This document shows positions 10,866-18,765 of a DNA stretch of 42,056 bases, piece after piece. The notes under the pieces were generated by a model. The model had not been told where the DNA came from. It did not search any database and saw nothing but the letters and a program-made list of their open reading frames with translations. Origin of the DNA: Eubacteriales bacterium (GTDB taxonomy: Bacteria > Bacillota > Clostridia > Christensenellales > Aristaeellaceae); contig JAQUWD010000004.1 of the NCBI GenBank assembly GCA_028693055.1, positions 70,973 to 113,028 of the forward strand, in the 5' to 3' direction. Both the position numbers and the translations under genes were made by a program. How positions within the stretch are numbered: the stretch's first letter is position 1; each line of letters starts with the position of its first letter.

Positions 10866-11519
10866 TTAAGCCTGACGCCGATGGTTTCGTCCGGGCGCGT
10901 TGCCGCTTAAAAGCCTTACGAGCCAAGCAATGGCATATGCTCCGGTTAAAATGACGATAAACCAAAGAATGGATAGGGGAACGGGCTGCTCATACACCTT
11001 TAAGAAAGGATAGGGGCCGTTCATTACATGAACCATATTGAGGATGACAGCGGTAATGGCATACAATAGCGTTGGAAGCAAAGCAATGCGTATGTCCTTT
11101 TTTCGAATCCTTCCTTTTGCTTCTAAGAAAATAAAGGATAAAAATGCTAGGACAGGGCAGAGAAAGTGGTGATACAGCATCGTTCCATGGAACAGCATGG
11201 CTTGGTAGCCGCCCATTCCCGCCCAAGGAGCAAGGACAAGAACCACAACGAGGAAGGTTACGGAAAGCATGCAAACCGATAGATATTTGAAGCGGAATAC
11301 CCACGGGGCAATTTCTGCTTTTTTGCCGATGATACATAGGAGCTGACAGACAGCCATCCATCCGCAGGCCAGCATGGCGAGTATATTGCTGTCGATCGTA
11401 TAGTATTGGAAAAGTCCCCAGCCTTGGTCCTGTATACTCTGTACAAGTCCGATCACTTCAAAACAAAAGATTGTCAGATTGATGCATAATCCCATGCAGA
11501 GGTTCCTTTTTGCGTGCAT
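10866..11519 (-). CDS. Six-helix membrane protein, Pr6Pr-like
   Basis: 217 residues with about six membrane spans. The pattern TIDSNILAMLACGWM after the first helix, a histidine-containing segment AMLFHGTMLYHHFLCPVLAF in the middle and a final helix followed by a basic tail resembles the Pr6Pr family of predicted membrane proteins, whose function is not known to me. Start at 11519, seven bases after GAGG. An extended -10 (TGGTATAAT) lies upstream. It leads a two-gene unit with the acetyltransferase. Confidence 0.6.
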   Translation of the reverse strand: MHAKRNLCMGLCINLTIFCFEVIGLVQSIQDQGWGLFQYYTIDSNILAMLACGWMAVCQLLCIIGKKAEIAPWVFRFKYLSVCMLSVTFLVVVLVLAPWAGMGGYQAMLFHGTMLYHHFLCPVLAFLSFIFLEAKGRIRKKDIRIALLPTLLYAITAVILNMVHVMNGPYPFLKVYEQPVPLSILWFIVILTGAYAIAWLVRLLSGNAPGRNHRRQA

Positions 11520-11552
11520 ATCCTTACCTCAAATCGCGTGCTTTTCTCATTG

Positions 11553-11561
11553 ATTATACCA
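11553..11561 (-). promoter_or_regulatory. Extended -10 promoter of the membrane protein/acetyltransferase unit
   Basis: On the minus strand the sequence TGGTATAAT (11561-11553) is a perfect extended -10 element, 34 bases before the start codon. No good -35 is visible at the usual distance, which is normal for this type. Confidence 0.5.
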
Positions 11562-11681
11562 CCAATGGGAAACAAGAAGCGAGTATCAATATTTTTGGTT
11601 TTGACAAAGCAGAAAAGTCCTCATAGTCGACTGTTTTCACTATCGTTTTCCATACTGTTTTCTGCTAAGATACGGGTATTG

Positions 11682-11696
11682 AAACGGTTGCCGTTT
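11682..11696. promoter_or_regulatory. Possible LacI-type operator ahead of the sugar-acid operon
   Basis: AAACGGTTGCCGTTT is an inverted repeat with 6-base arms around TTG, 34 bases before the first ATG of the nine-gene operon. It resembles operators of LacI-family repressors, though the odd-length centre is atypical and no LacI gene is in the window. Confidence 0.35.
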
Positions 11697-11729
11697 TCCT
11701 GAAAAACAAAGGAGGCTATGGACTAGCTT

Positions 11730-12788
11730 ATGAAAGCGATTGCGGTGGATCAGCTCCATCTTTTTGCCGTACAGGCGCTGGAAAAAATCGGTATGTGTGC
11801 GCAGGACGCACGCACCGTTGCGGACGCATTGGTAACGACCGATACGTTTGGCGTACTGTCCCATGGTACAAAAAATCTGCTAGGGTATATTCAAAAGATG
11901 CAAGCAGGCGGCTTGGATGCGAAGGCTGTGCCTACTGTGGAAAAAGAAGGCCCTGCGTGGGCGCTGGTCAACGGCAACAAAGCCGTTGGAATGGTATCCG
12001 CCAGCTTTGCCATGCAAAAGGCGATTGAGAAGGCCAAGGTCTGCGGCATTGCTTACGTGGGCGTAAAGAATAGCTGTCACTTCGGCGCGGCTGGCTACTA
12101 TGCAAACATGGCCGCCCAAGAGGGCATGATCGGTTTGGCGATGAGCAATACCGACCCCATTATGGCGGTGCCGGGCGGCTGCGGAGTATCGATTGGAAGC
12201 AATCCGTTCTCCTATGCCGCGCCTACCGGCGATGGAAGGTCTGTGTTCTTGGATATCGCGCTGAGCAACGTGGCGGCGCTGAAGGTGATCATGGCTAAGG
12301 AAAAAGGCGCACAGGTGCCAGAAAGCTGGCTGGTAGACGAAAAAGGGCAGCCTACAAGCGATTCCAGCACCTTCCCGGAGCATAGCTGTCTGTCGCCTAT
12401 GGCGATGCATAAGGGCTATGGCTTGGCGGTAATGGTGGAGCTGCTGGCCTCCGTGGTGACCGGCGCTGGATTGCTGGGCGAGGTGCCTAGCTGGAACCTG
12501 AAAATGGAACAGCCCAATGGCGTAGGTCACGCGTTTATTGCCATTGACATTGCACAGATGCTGCCTGCCGACCTCTTTGCGTCGCGTATGAAGCGGCTAG
12601 CAGACGAGCTGCACGGCGCGCCTAAGGCTGATAAAGTGGAGCGTATCTACCTGCCCGGCGAAATGGAATGGGATAAGCGCGACAAAGCCCTAGCCACGAA
12701 CCGGCTAGAGCTGACGGATGTGATGGCCGCCAATATGGACAAGCTCTCTCAAATGACCGGTGTTGCAGTCCCATGGTTGGAAGCGTAA
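11730..12788 (+). CDS. Ldh-family (malate/L-sulfolactate-type) NAD(P)-dependent oxidoreductase
   Basis: 352 residues of the Ldh_2 fold, unrelated to classical lactate dehydrogenase. Family segments include FGVLSHGTKNLLGYIQKM near residue 40, VGVKNSCHFGAAGYYANMA with the catalytic-region His, and GVSIGSNPFSYAAP. Members interconvert 2-hydroxy and 2-keto acids (malate, sulfolactate, ureidoglycolate, 2,3-diketogulonate). As first gene of the operon it likely handles a 2-hydroxy/2-keto acid intermediate. GGAGG (11711-11715) is 14 bases from the ATG, longer than usual; a closer ATG at 11718 reads into TAG after one further codon. Substrate undetermined. Confidence 0.9.
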   Translation: MKAIAVDQLHLFAVQALEKIGMCAQDARTVADALVTTDTFGVLSHGTKNLLGYIQKMQAGGLDAKAVPTVEKEGPAWALVNGNKAVGMVSASFAMQKAIEKAKVCGIAYVGVKNSCHFGAAGYYANMAAQEGMIGLAMSNTDPIMAVPGGCGVSIGSNPFSYAAPTGDGRSVFLDIALSNVAALKVIMAKEKGAQVPESWLVDEKGQPTSDSSTFPEHSCLSPMAMHKGYGLAVMVELLASVVTGAGLLGEVPSWNLKMEQPNGVGHAFIAIDIAQMLPADLFASRMKRLADELHGAPKADKVERIYLPGEMEWDKRDKALATNRLELTDVMAANMDKLSQMTGVAVPWLEA

Positions 12789-12827
12789 GAATATATTCCA
12801 ATGGATATAGAAGCTGAGGAGGAACCT

Positions 12828-13499
12828 ATGATGGACGATAAGACGAACATGACAAATCTGATGCAGTTGACGGGTATTTGTCCTATTCTGGCAATGGCGG
12901 AGCCGGATGCGGCCGTGCCCGCGGCGCAGGCGCTGGTAAAGGGCGGCCTGCCGATGATGGAAATTTTGCTTAAGAACGAAACCAGCGTACAGAACTTAGC
13001 TAAGGTTGCCCGGGAGGTGCCCGAAATGTACGTGGGCGCGGGCACGGTACTCACCGCCGAGCAGGCGGAAAAGGTCATAGACCTAGGCGCAAAATTTGTG
13101 GTGCTGCCAGGCTTTAGCCGCAGTGTTGTGGAGGTTTGCCTGAAACGCAATGTGATGGTGCTGCCCGGCTGCGTCACCGCTACGGAAATCATGATGGCGT
13201 TGGATTACGGCATCAAGGTGGTAAAGTTCTTCCCTGTATTCCAAATGGGCGGCACGGCTACGCTGGCGCAGTTTAACGGCGGCCCCTTCCCGGATGTGAA
13301 GTTCGTCGTCACCGGCGCGCTGGATTCCAGCAACTTCCTACCGCTGGTGGAGTACCCCGGCACCATGGCTGCGGGCGGCGACTGGATGTTCCAAGATCAT
13401 TCCGCACTCAAAAATCGCGATTACGAGCAGATTGCCCGCAACATGCGGGAATCCGTCTGCCGCGTGCAGGATATGCGCGGCGCAAAGACCCGTCGCTAA
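12828..13499 (+). CDS. KDPG/KHG aldolase-like Schiff-base aldolase
   Basis: 223 residues, a class I aldolase TIM barrel. Starting at 12828 (GAGGAGG 5 bases upstream; 12831 is also possible) the numbering matches E. coli Eda closely: Glu45, Thr73 in GAGTVL, and the Schiff-base Lys133 in VVKFFP. Family role: cleaves 2-keto-3-deoxy-6-phosphogluconate or 4-hydroxy-2-oxoglutarate to pyruvate plus an aldehyde. Two departures are seen: position 49 is Lys instead of Arg, and the phosphate-contacting loops read VTGALDSS (for TGG-type) and AAGGDWM, with Asp185 where KDPG aldolases have Ser. This points to a non-phosphorylated substrate (inference). Confidence 0.88.
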   Translation: MMDDKTNMTNLMQLTGICPILAMAEPDAAVPAAQALVKGGLPMMEILLKNETSVQNLAKVAREVPEMYVGAGTVLTAEQAEKVIDLGAKFVVLPGFSRSVVEVCLKRNVMVLPGCVTATEIMMALDYGIKVVKFFPVFQMGGTATLAQFNGGPFPDVKFVVTGALDSSNFLPLVEYPGTMAAGGDWMFQDHSALKNRDYEQIARNMRESVCRVQDMRGAKTRR

Positions 13500-13506
13500 G
13501 CCTTCC

Positions 13507-13561
13507 GCCGCCAAGCCGCATAGCTCCTGCTATTGTTACGCATGCGTCACGGCTTGGCGGC
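13507..13561. repeat. Intra-operon inverted repeat with a nested palindrome
   Basis: GCCGCCAAGCCG (13507-13518) and CGGCTTGGCGGC (13550-13561) are perfect 12-base arms separated by 31 bases. The 31-base loop contains the 10-base palindrome ACGCATGCGT (13538-13547). No T-run follows, so it is more likely an mRNA-stability or processing hairpin than a terminator. Confidence 0.6.
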
Positions 13562-13613
13562 AGCCTGAACCAACTTTCATTGCAATCAGGACTTTAACAA
13601 GGAGCGCAATACC

Positions 13614-14462
13614 ATGCAATCACTCACAGACTGCTTTACCCTACAAAATGGCGTAAGGATTCCCTGCCTTGGGCTGGGCACATGGCAAACCGACGGCGCA
13701 ACCACCAACGCGGCGATCAAGGCGGCCTTGCATTCCGGCTATCGTTTGATCGACACGGCGGCTGCTTACGGCAACGAAGCCAGCGTGGGCGAGGCTATCC
13801 GCGAAAGCGGCGTGGAGCGCAAGGAAATTTTTCTTACCAGCAAGCTACGCAATGCCTGCCACGGCTATCAGGCAACGCTGGAAGCCTTCGAGGGAACGCT
13901 TAACCGTCTGGGCTTGGAGTATCTTGATCTGTATTTGATTCATTGGCCCAATCCCCTGCAATACCGCACCATCTGGAAAGAAGCGACGGCGGGGACGTGG
14001 AAGGCCTTTGAGGAGCTATACAAGGCCGGACGTATCCGTGCCATCGGCGTTAGTAATTTTATGCCTCATCATATAGACGCTTTGATGGAGACGGCTACGA
14101 TTGAGCCTATGGTTAACCAGCTGAAGCTTTGCCCGGGGGTTACCCAGCCGGAAACGGTTCGCTACTGTCGGCAGCACGATATTCTGGTGGAGGCGTACAG
14201 CCCCTTTGGCACCGGCACGATTTTTGAGGCGCCGCAGATGAAAGCCTTGGCCCAAAAGCACGGTAAATCCGTGGGGCAGATTTGTCTGCGTTGGAGCCTG
14301 CAAATGGGCTTTTTACCTTTGCCAAAGTCGGGAAGCCCGGCGCGTATTTCCGAAAACACCAAAGTGTTCGATTTTGAACTGTCCCAGGAGGAGGTCGATT
14401 TCATCGCCAACCTCAAGGGCTGCTGCGGCGATGCGCCCATCCCGGATGAAATCACCTTTTAA
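13614..14462 (+). CDS. Aldo/keto reductase
   Basis: 282 residues, normal for the family. The catalytic tetrad is intact: Asp47 and Tyr52 in LIDTAAAYGNE, Lys77 in TSKL and His110 in LIHWPN. NADP-binding segments IGVSNFMPHHID and LPKSGSPARISEN are present. Such enzymes reduce aldehydes or ketoses, for example glyceraldehyde or methylglyoxal. In this operon it could reduce the aldehyde released by either aldolase or oxidise an incoming sugar alcohol; direction and substrate are not decided by the sequence. AAGGAG lies 11 bases upstream of the ATG. Confidence 0.93.
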   Translation: MQSLTDCFTLQNGVRIPCLGLGTWQTDGATTNAAIKAALHSGYRLIDTAAAYGNEASVGEAIRESGVERKEIFLTSKLRNACHGYQATLEAFEGTLNRLGLEYLDLYLIHWPNPLQYRTIWKEATAGTWKAFEELYKAGRIRAIGVSNFMPHHIDALMETATIEPMVNQLKLCPGVTQPETVRYCRQHDILVEAYSPFGTGTIFEAPQMKALAQKHGKSVGQICLRWSLQMGFLPLPKSGSPARISENTKVFDFELSQEEVDFIANLKGCCGDAPIPDEITF

Positions 14463-14489
14463 TCCCCCAGCCCAGAGAGGGAGACCGCT

Positions 14490-15950
14490 ATGAGAATCAA
14501 GAACAAGGACATGCTGACGAGCCATGGCAACGTTACAGGCCGCCGGATCGTTACGGAGCTGCTGGACGCGGGGCTGGATGCATTGGATCCCTATTACCGC
14601 GTGAAGGCGCTCGTTGAGGTAAAGGATCGCAAAATCATTCTGCACACGGATGGCTTCGAAATGAAGGGTGATCCTCATGCCGGGCCTGTAACATACGATT
14701 TGAATGAGTATGACCGTGTGTTTGTGATTGGCGCGGCAAAAGGGGTGCAGCGCGCGGCGCTGGCGCTGGAGGAAGTGCTGGGCGACGTGCTGACCGGCGG
14801 CCATGTAATCGGAAAGCACGGCGACGGCAACCTGCTGCACAAAATCGGCGTTACGCTAGCGGGGCATCCCGTGCCGGATGAATGCTGCGTGGAGGGCTGC
14901 CGAAGGATCGAAGCATTAGCTGACGGCTTGACAGACCGGGACTTGGTGTTCACCCTTTTTGGCAGCGGCTGCAGCTCGCTGCTGACCTACCCGGTGGAGG
15001 GTGTAACGCTAGCGGATATGTCGGCCTTTACCCGCATGATGCAGATTGAAAAGGGCGTTACCACCAGCGATCTCAACAAGGTGCGCACTCATCTTGACCG
15101 CTTGAAGGGTGGACGGCTGGCAAGGCTGCTTTCTCCCGCGAAAATGGTAAACCTCGTCACTGCCGACCCGGCGAAGATGTGTACGCCGATTCAACGGGTT
15201 TCCTATTTTGAAATGCTGGAGAACAACACGTTTTTTCCCTCGATCGCAGGCGCGTCCACCTACGCCGACTGCATTGCCGTTCTTCATAAATGGGATGCGT
15301 GGGAGCGTACGCCGGAATCCATCCGTCGACATCTGCAGGCGGGCGGGCCTACAACTGAAAACATGAGCGTGGCTGAATATGAAGCGCTGGGCGCGCGGTT
15401 CTTTGGGCTGATTTTTAAGGATGCAACCGTCTACCCCGCCGTGCGCATGCGTGCGGCGGCGCTGGGCTATCCCTGCGTGATGCTGTCGGAATATATGGAG
15501 GCCGAGGCCCGGGAGGCGGGTGCGGTAAACGCGCTGATGGCGCTTTGCGCCGAGCGCTCAGGCGAACCCTTTAAAGCCCCCATCGTATTGATGACCTCAG
15601 GTGAGAACGTGGTTACCGTCGGCAGCGAAACGGGTGTGGGCGGACGCAACCAAGAGTACTGTATAGCGGCGGCTATTCGCATTGCAGGGGACAAGCGCAT
15701 TGTTTTCGGTGCGGTGGATACGGACGGTACGGACGGCCCCGGCGGGCTGGATATCCCCGGTGCGCCGAACTGCCTTGCGGGCGCGGTGGTGGACGGTGAG
15801 ACGCTTGCGCAGGCAGAGGCGGCGGGAATCGATCTGTGGGACGCACTCAAGACCCATGCGACCTCCGCGCCGTTATGGCGGCTGGGCTGCGGAGTCAGCG
15901 CCGAGCATAACGTATCTGCGTTGGACTTAGGGCTTATCCTCATTCAGTAA
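14490..15950 (+). CDS. Glycerate 2-kinase (DUF4147/MOFRL type)
   Basis: 486 residues, somewhat longer than the usual 420-450. The N-terminal DUF4147 domain carries VFVIGAAKGV, FTLFGSGCSSLLTYP (usually SGGGSALL) and NKVRTHLDRLKGGRLA; the C-terminal MOFRL domain has GGRNQEYCIAAA and DTDGTDGPGG. Known members transfer phosphate from ATP to D-glycerate, giving 2-phosphoglycerate, in serine/hydroxypyruvate and tartrate routes and in non-phosphorylative Entner-Doudoroff pathways. The Cys-Ser substitution in the glycine loop is unusual and may shift substrate. The gene lies directly before the enolase paralogue, which fits a glycerate branch. Confidence 0.88.
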   Translation: MRIKNKDMLTSHGNVTGRRIVTELLDAGLDALDPYYRVKALVEVKDRKIILHTDGFEMKGDPHAGPVTYDLNEYDRVFVIGAAKGVQRAALALEEVLGDVLTGGHVIGKHGDGNLLHKIGVTLAGHPVPDECCVEGCRRIEALADGLTDRDLVFTLFGSGCSSLLTYPVEGVTLADMSAFTRMMQIEKGVTTSDLNKVRTHLDRLKGGRLARLLSPAKMVNLVTADPAKMCTPIQRVSYFEMLENNTFFPSIAGASTYADCIAVLHKWDAWERTPESIRRHLQAGGPTTENMSVAEYEALGARFFGLIFKDATVYPAVRMRAAALGYPCVMLSEYMEAEAREAGAVNALMALCAERSGEPFKAPIVLMTSGENVVTVGSETGVGGRNQEYCIAAAIRIAGDKRIVFGAVDTDGTDGPGGLDIPGAPNCLAGAVVDGETLAQAEAAGIDLWDALKTHATSAPLWRLGCGVSAEHNVSALDLGLILIQ

Positions 15951-15993
15951 ATCTACGATCGACGGCTTGTCGCATCGTTAAGGAGTTGGCGAA

Positions 15994-17307
15994 ATGTCTG
16001 GTACAGCAATTTCCTCTATCCGCGCACGGCAGGTGTATACCAACCGTGGGAATCCCGGCGTGGAGGCCGTCGTAACCACGGAAAACGGTGCGGTTGGCCG
16101 CGCCATGTGCACCTCCGGTGTTTCGGTGGGCACCCACGAGGTCGCCTTTGCCTTTGACGGCGGGGTAAAATTCCGTGGCAAAGGCGTAACGGTTGCCGCA
16201 AGAAACGTTAGTGAGATGCTCGATCCGGCGCTGCACGGCATGGACGCAGCCAATCAAGCGGCGGTGGATTGCGCCATGCTGGATATCGTGGCCAAGGCGG
16301 GCTGCAAGCTGGGGGGCAACGCTACGGCGGCTGTTTCAGCGGCGGTATTGAAGGCTGGCGCGGCTTCGCTGGGCATACCGCTCTATCGCCATATCGGCGG
16401 CGCTAGCGCGATGTATCTACCCGTTCCCGGCGTTGCTATGGCGGCGGGCGATTCCCGCTATGGCGGCGGCATTACCACCCCCGGCGGCAAGCCCACGATG
16501 TCGGTGATGTGCTTTGGGTTTGATACCTTCGCCGACGCCTCCTATGCCTGCTGGGACGTTCATACCCGTTGGGAGGAGCGGATGCGCCTGCGCTTTGGCG
16601 GCACTCCTAACATTCGCGATTTTATCCCCATTCCCCAAGGTGTTTTTTCCTGCGACCGGGAAATCTGGGATGAGATGACAAAGGTCATTGTAGAGGCTGG
16701 GTATGAGGGTCGCGTCGGGTTCCAGATGGATGTGGCTACGGACACCTACCATAACAAGGAAGACGATAAATACTACGGCTTGTTTGACTGCAACCCAAAA
16801 ACCAAGGATGAGCTGTTCAAGTTCTATTTGAACGCTATCAAGGACTATCCCTTCGTGATTATCGAGGACCCGTTCAACGAGGATGATTATGACGCCACCG
16901 CAGCGCTGACCAAGGAAAGCGGCATCCAAATCGTGGGTGACGACTTATTTACCACCAATCCTAAGCGCGTTGCCTACGGCGTATCGAAGGGCGCTGCCAA
17001 TACCGTGCTGCTAAAGGTAAACCAGATCGGCACCATCACGCAGGCGCTGGAAATGATCCAGTATGCGTATAAGTTTGGTTACGCGGTCATGCCCTCGGAC
17101 AGCCGGGGCGAAGGCGAAGCCATTGGCGATTATGCCGTGGGGATTAACGCGGGCTCCATTCGCGAGTGCGGCATCGGCCCCCGGGCTAACCGGCTGATTG
17201 AGATTGAACAGGAGCTGGGCAAAAACGCAAAATTCATCGGCGCGAGAGGCTTGAAGGGCTTGCGCAACCAAGCGCGGGCAGACGAATATGAAAGGATGCG
17301 TGGATGA
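15994..17307 (+). CDS. Divergent enolase paralogue lacking canonical catalytic residues
   Basis: 437 residues, aligning with enolase from end to end: NRGNPGVEAVV, a flexible loop TSGVSVGTHE, IEDPFNEDDY, VGDDLFTTNP and LLKVNQIGTITQ. Metal ligands Asp246, Glu291 and Asp317 and the base Lys341 are kept. However the VGDEGGF loop with the catalytic Glu is replaced by FIPIPQGVF, the QEFMI Glu is gone, the SHRSGE His is Asp369 (SDSRGE), and the second Lys of GQIKTG is Arg390. It is therefore unlikely to be the housekeeping phosphopyruvate hydratase. It probably performs a related enolisation or dehydration on an operon intermediate (inference). It overlaps the next gene by four bases. Confidence 0.85.
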   Translation: MSGTAISSIRARQVYTNRGNPGVEAVVTTENGAVGRAMCTSGVSVGTHEVAFAFDGGVKFRGKGVTVAARNVSEMLDPALHGMDAANQAAVDCAMLDIVAKAGCKLGGNATAAVSAAVLKAGAASLGIPLYRHIGGASAMYLPVPGVAMAAGDSRYGGGITTPGGKPTMSVMCFGFDTFADASYACWDVHTRWEERMRLRFGGTPNIRDFIPIPQGVFSCDREIWDEMTKVIVEAGYEGRVGFQMDVATDTYHNKEDDKYYGLFDCNPKTKDELFKFYLNAIKDYPFVIIEDPFNEDDYDATAALTKESGIQIVGDDLFTTNPKRVAYGVSKGAANTVLLKVNQIGTITQALEMIQYAYKFGYAVMPSDSRGEGEAIGDYAVGINAGSIRECGIGPRANRLIEIEQELGKNAKFIGARGLKGLRNQARADEYERMRG

Positions 17308-18737
17308 TGATACAGCAGTATATTGGCGGTAAACTGGTAGACGGGCTGGGAAAGCCGTTAAACGTCCTAAACCCCGCGACGGAAGACGTGATTGACACGG
17401 TGGGCTGCGCCACCGCTCAGCAAGCCAAAGAAGCCCTTGCGGCGGCTGAGAAGGCTTACAAAACGTGGTCTAAAACCTCGCTGAACGAACGGGTTGGCTG
17501 GATGCTCAAGCTTCGGGACGCGTGCCTTGCCAAGCGGGACACGTTTGTAAAGCTGATCTCCGACGAATCCGGCCGCACCTACTCGCTCGCTTGCGCCGAT
17601 TTTGACTGGTGCATGATTAGCTTCCAGTATTACTCGGATGAAATGAAGCGCGTGTACGGCTTGACCATTCCCAATCCCGCAGGCGTTCCCGGCAGCGCCT
17701 ACCACATTGTGGAGCGCCGCCCCATAGGCGTAACGGTCGCCCATCTGGCGTGGAACTACCCCATGGGAAACGCAGGCATCAAAATCGCGCCTGCGGTGGT
17801 ATCCGGCTGTGCATGCATCGTGAAGCCAAGCAGCGAAACGCCGCTGTCTTTGCTGTATTTGGGTAAGGTTGCGGCGGAGATCGGCTTCCCTGCGGGCGTG
17901 CTCAATATCATCTCCGGCCCCTCCGGCGAGGTGGCCAAAACCCTTAACGAGAGTACCATTCCCAAGATGATCACGCTGATCGGTTCCAGCGAGACGGGCT
18001 TGCAGATTATGCGCGAGGCCGCTACTTCGGTGAAAAAGTATTCCTTGGAGCTTGGCGGCAACGCCCCGGTCATTGTGATGGACGATGTGAACCTTGAGAC
18101 GGTCGCAGCGAACATCGTGGCGAAAAAGACCGGTTTTGCGGGCCAGACCTGTGTAAATTATAACCGTATTTATGTGCAGGAGAAAATTTATCCTGCCTTC
18201 TGTGAAGCCGTGAGGAAAGAGCTGCAAAAGGTCAAGCTCGGCAAATGGGACGACGCGGGCTACGTCATGGGCCCCATGATCAACCGTAAGGCGCGGGATC
18301 GTATGTTTGGCTTCATCGAGGACGCTGTGCACAGCGGCGCTAAGCTTGTGATGGGTGGCGAAATCCCAGCGGGCTTAGAAAAAGGCAGCTATCTCACCCC
18401 TGCGCTGTTGGTGGATGTAAACGACGACATGCGCGTCAGCCGGGAGGAGATTTTTGGCCCCATCATTCCCCTGCAGCCGTTTAAAACCTTGGACGAAGCC
18501 ATCGAAAAGGCGAACCATACCATATACGGCCTATCCGGGTATTTCTTTGGTCACAGGGCGCAGGAGATCAGCCAAGCCTTCGAAGGCATGGAAGCGGGCG
18601 AAATCTTCGTCAACGGCTCCGCTGGCACCGAACAAACGCCCCACGCCGGTGTGAAGCAGTCCGGCGTTGGCTGCGACAAATCCCATTGGTCGCTAGAGGA
18701 ATATCTAGATTTTAAGTACCTCTCAATCGTTCCGTAA
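17304..18737 (+). CDS. NAD(P)-dependent aldehyde dehydrogenase
   Basis: 477 residues of the classical ALDH superfamily. The catalytic residues are in place: Asn151 in AWNYPMG, Glu249 in LELGGNAP and the nucleophile Cys283 in GQTCVNYNR. The family oxidises aldehydes to acids; overall length and motifs resemble succinate-semialdehyde, lactaldehyde and glyceraldehyde dehydrogenases. Its start overlaps the stop of the enolase paralogue (ATGATGA), so translation is probably coupled. In this operon it most likely oxidises the glyceraldehyde or lactaldehyde left by aldol cleavage; with the glycerate kinase upstream, glyceraldehyde is favoured (inference). Confidence 0.93.
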   Translation: MMIQQYIGGKLVDGLGKPLNVLNPATEDVIDTVGCATAQQAKEALAAAEKAYKTWSKTSLNERVGWMLKLRDACLAKRDTFVKLISDESGRTYSLACADFDWCMISFQYYSDEMKRVYGLTIPNPAGVPGSAYHIVERRPIGVTVAHLAWNYPMGNAGIKIAPAVVSGCACIVKPSSETPLSLLYLGKVAAEIGFPAGVLNIISGPSGEVAKTLNESTIPKMITLIGSSETGLQIMREAATSVKKYSLELGGNAPVIVMDDVNLETVAANIVAKKTGFAGQTCVNYNRIYVQEKIYPAFCEAVRKELQKVKLGKWDDAGYVMGPMINRKARDRMFGFIEDAVHSGAKLVMGGEIPAGLEKGSYLTPALLVDVNDDMRVSREEIFGPIIPLQPFKTLDEAIEKANHTIYGLSGYFFGHRAQEISQAFEGMEAGEIFVNGSAGTEQTPHAGVKQSGVGCDKSHWSLEEYLDFKYLSIVP

Positions 18738-18765
18738 GAGGCTGCCAGAAAGGAGCGGGGAAACG

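Noticed and set aside
15994..17307. Calling this gene the housekeeping enolase
   Set aside because: Catalytic Glu loop, His and second Lys are replaced, and it sits in a sugar operon instead of the glycolytic gap-pgk-tpi-pgm cluster.
17367..18332. Open antisense frame of 321 codons across the aldehyde dehydrogenase gene
   Set aside because: It is a mirror of a gene with clear catalytic motifs, has no ribosome binding site and no family resemblance; long antisense frames are common in this base composition.
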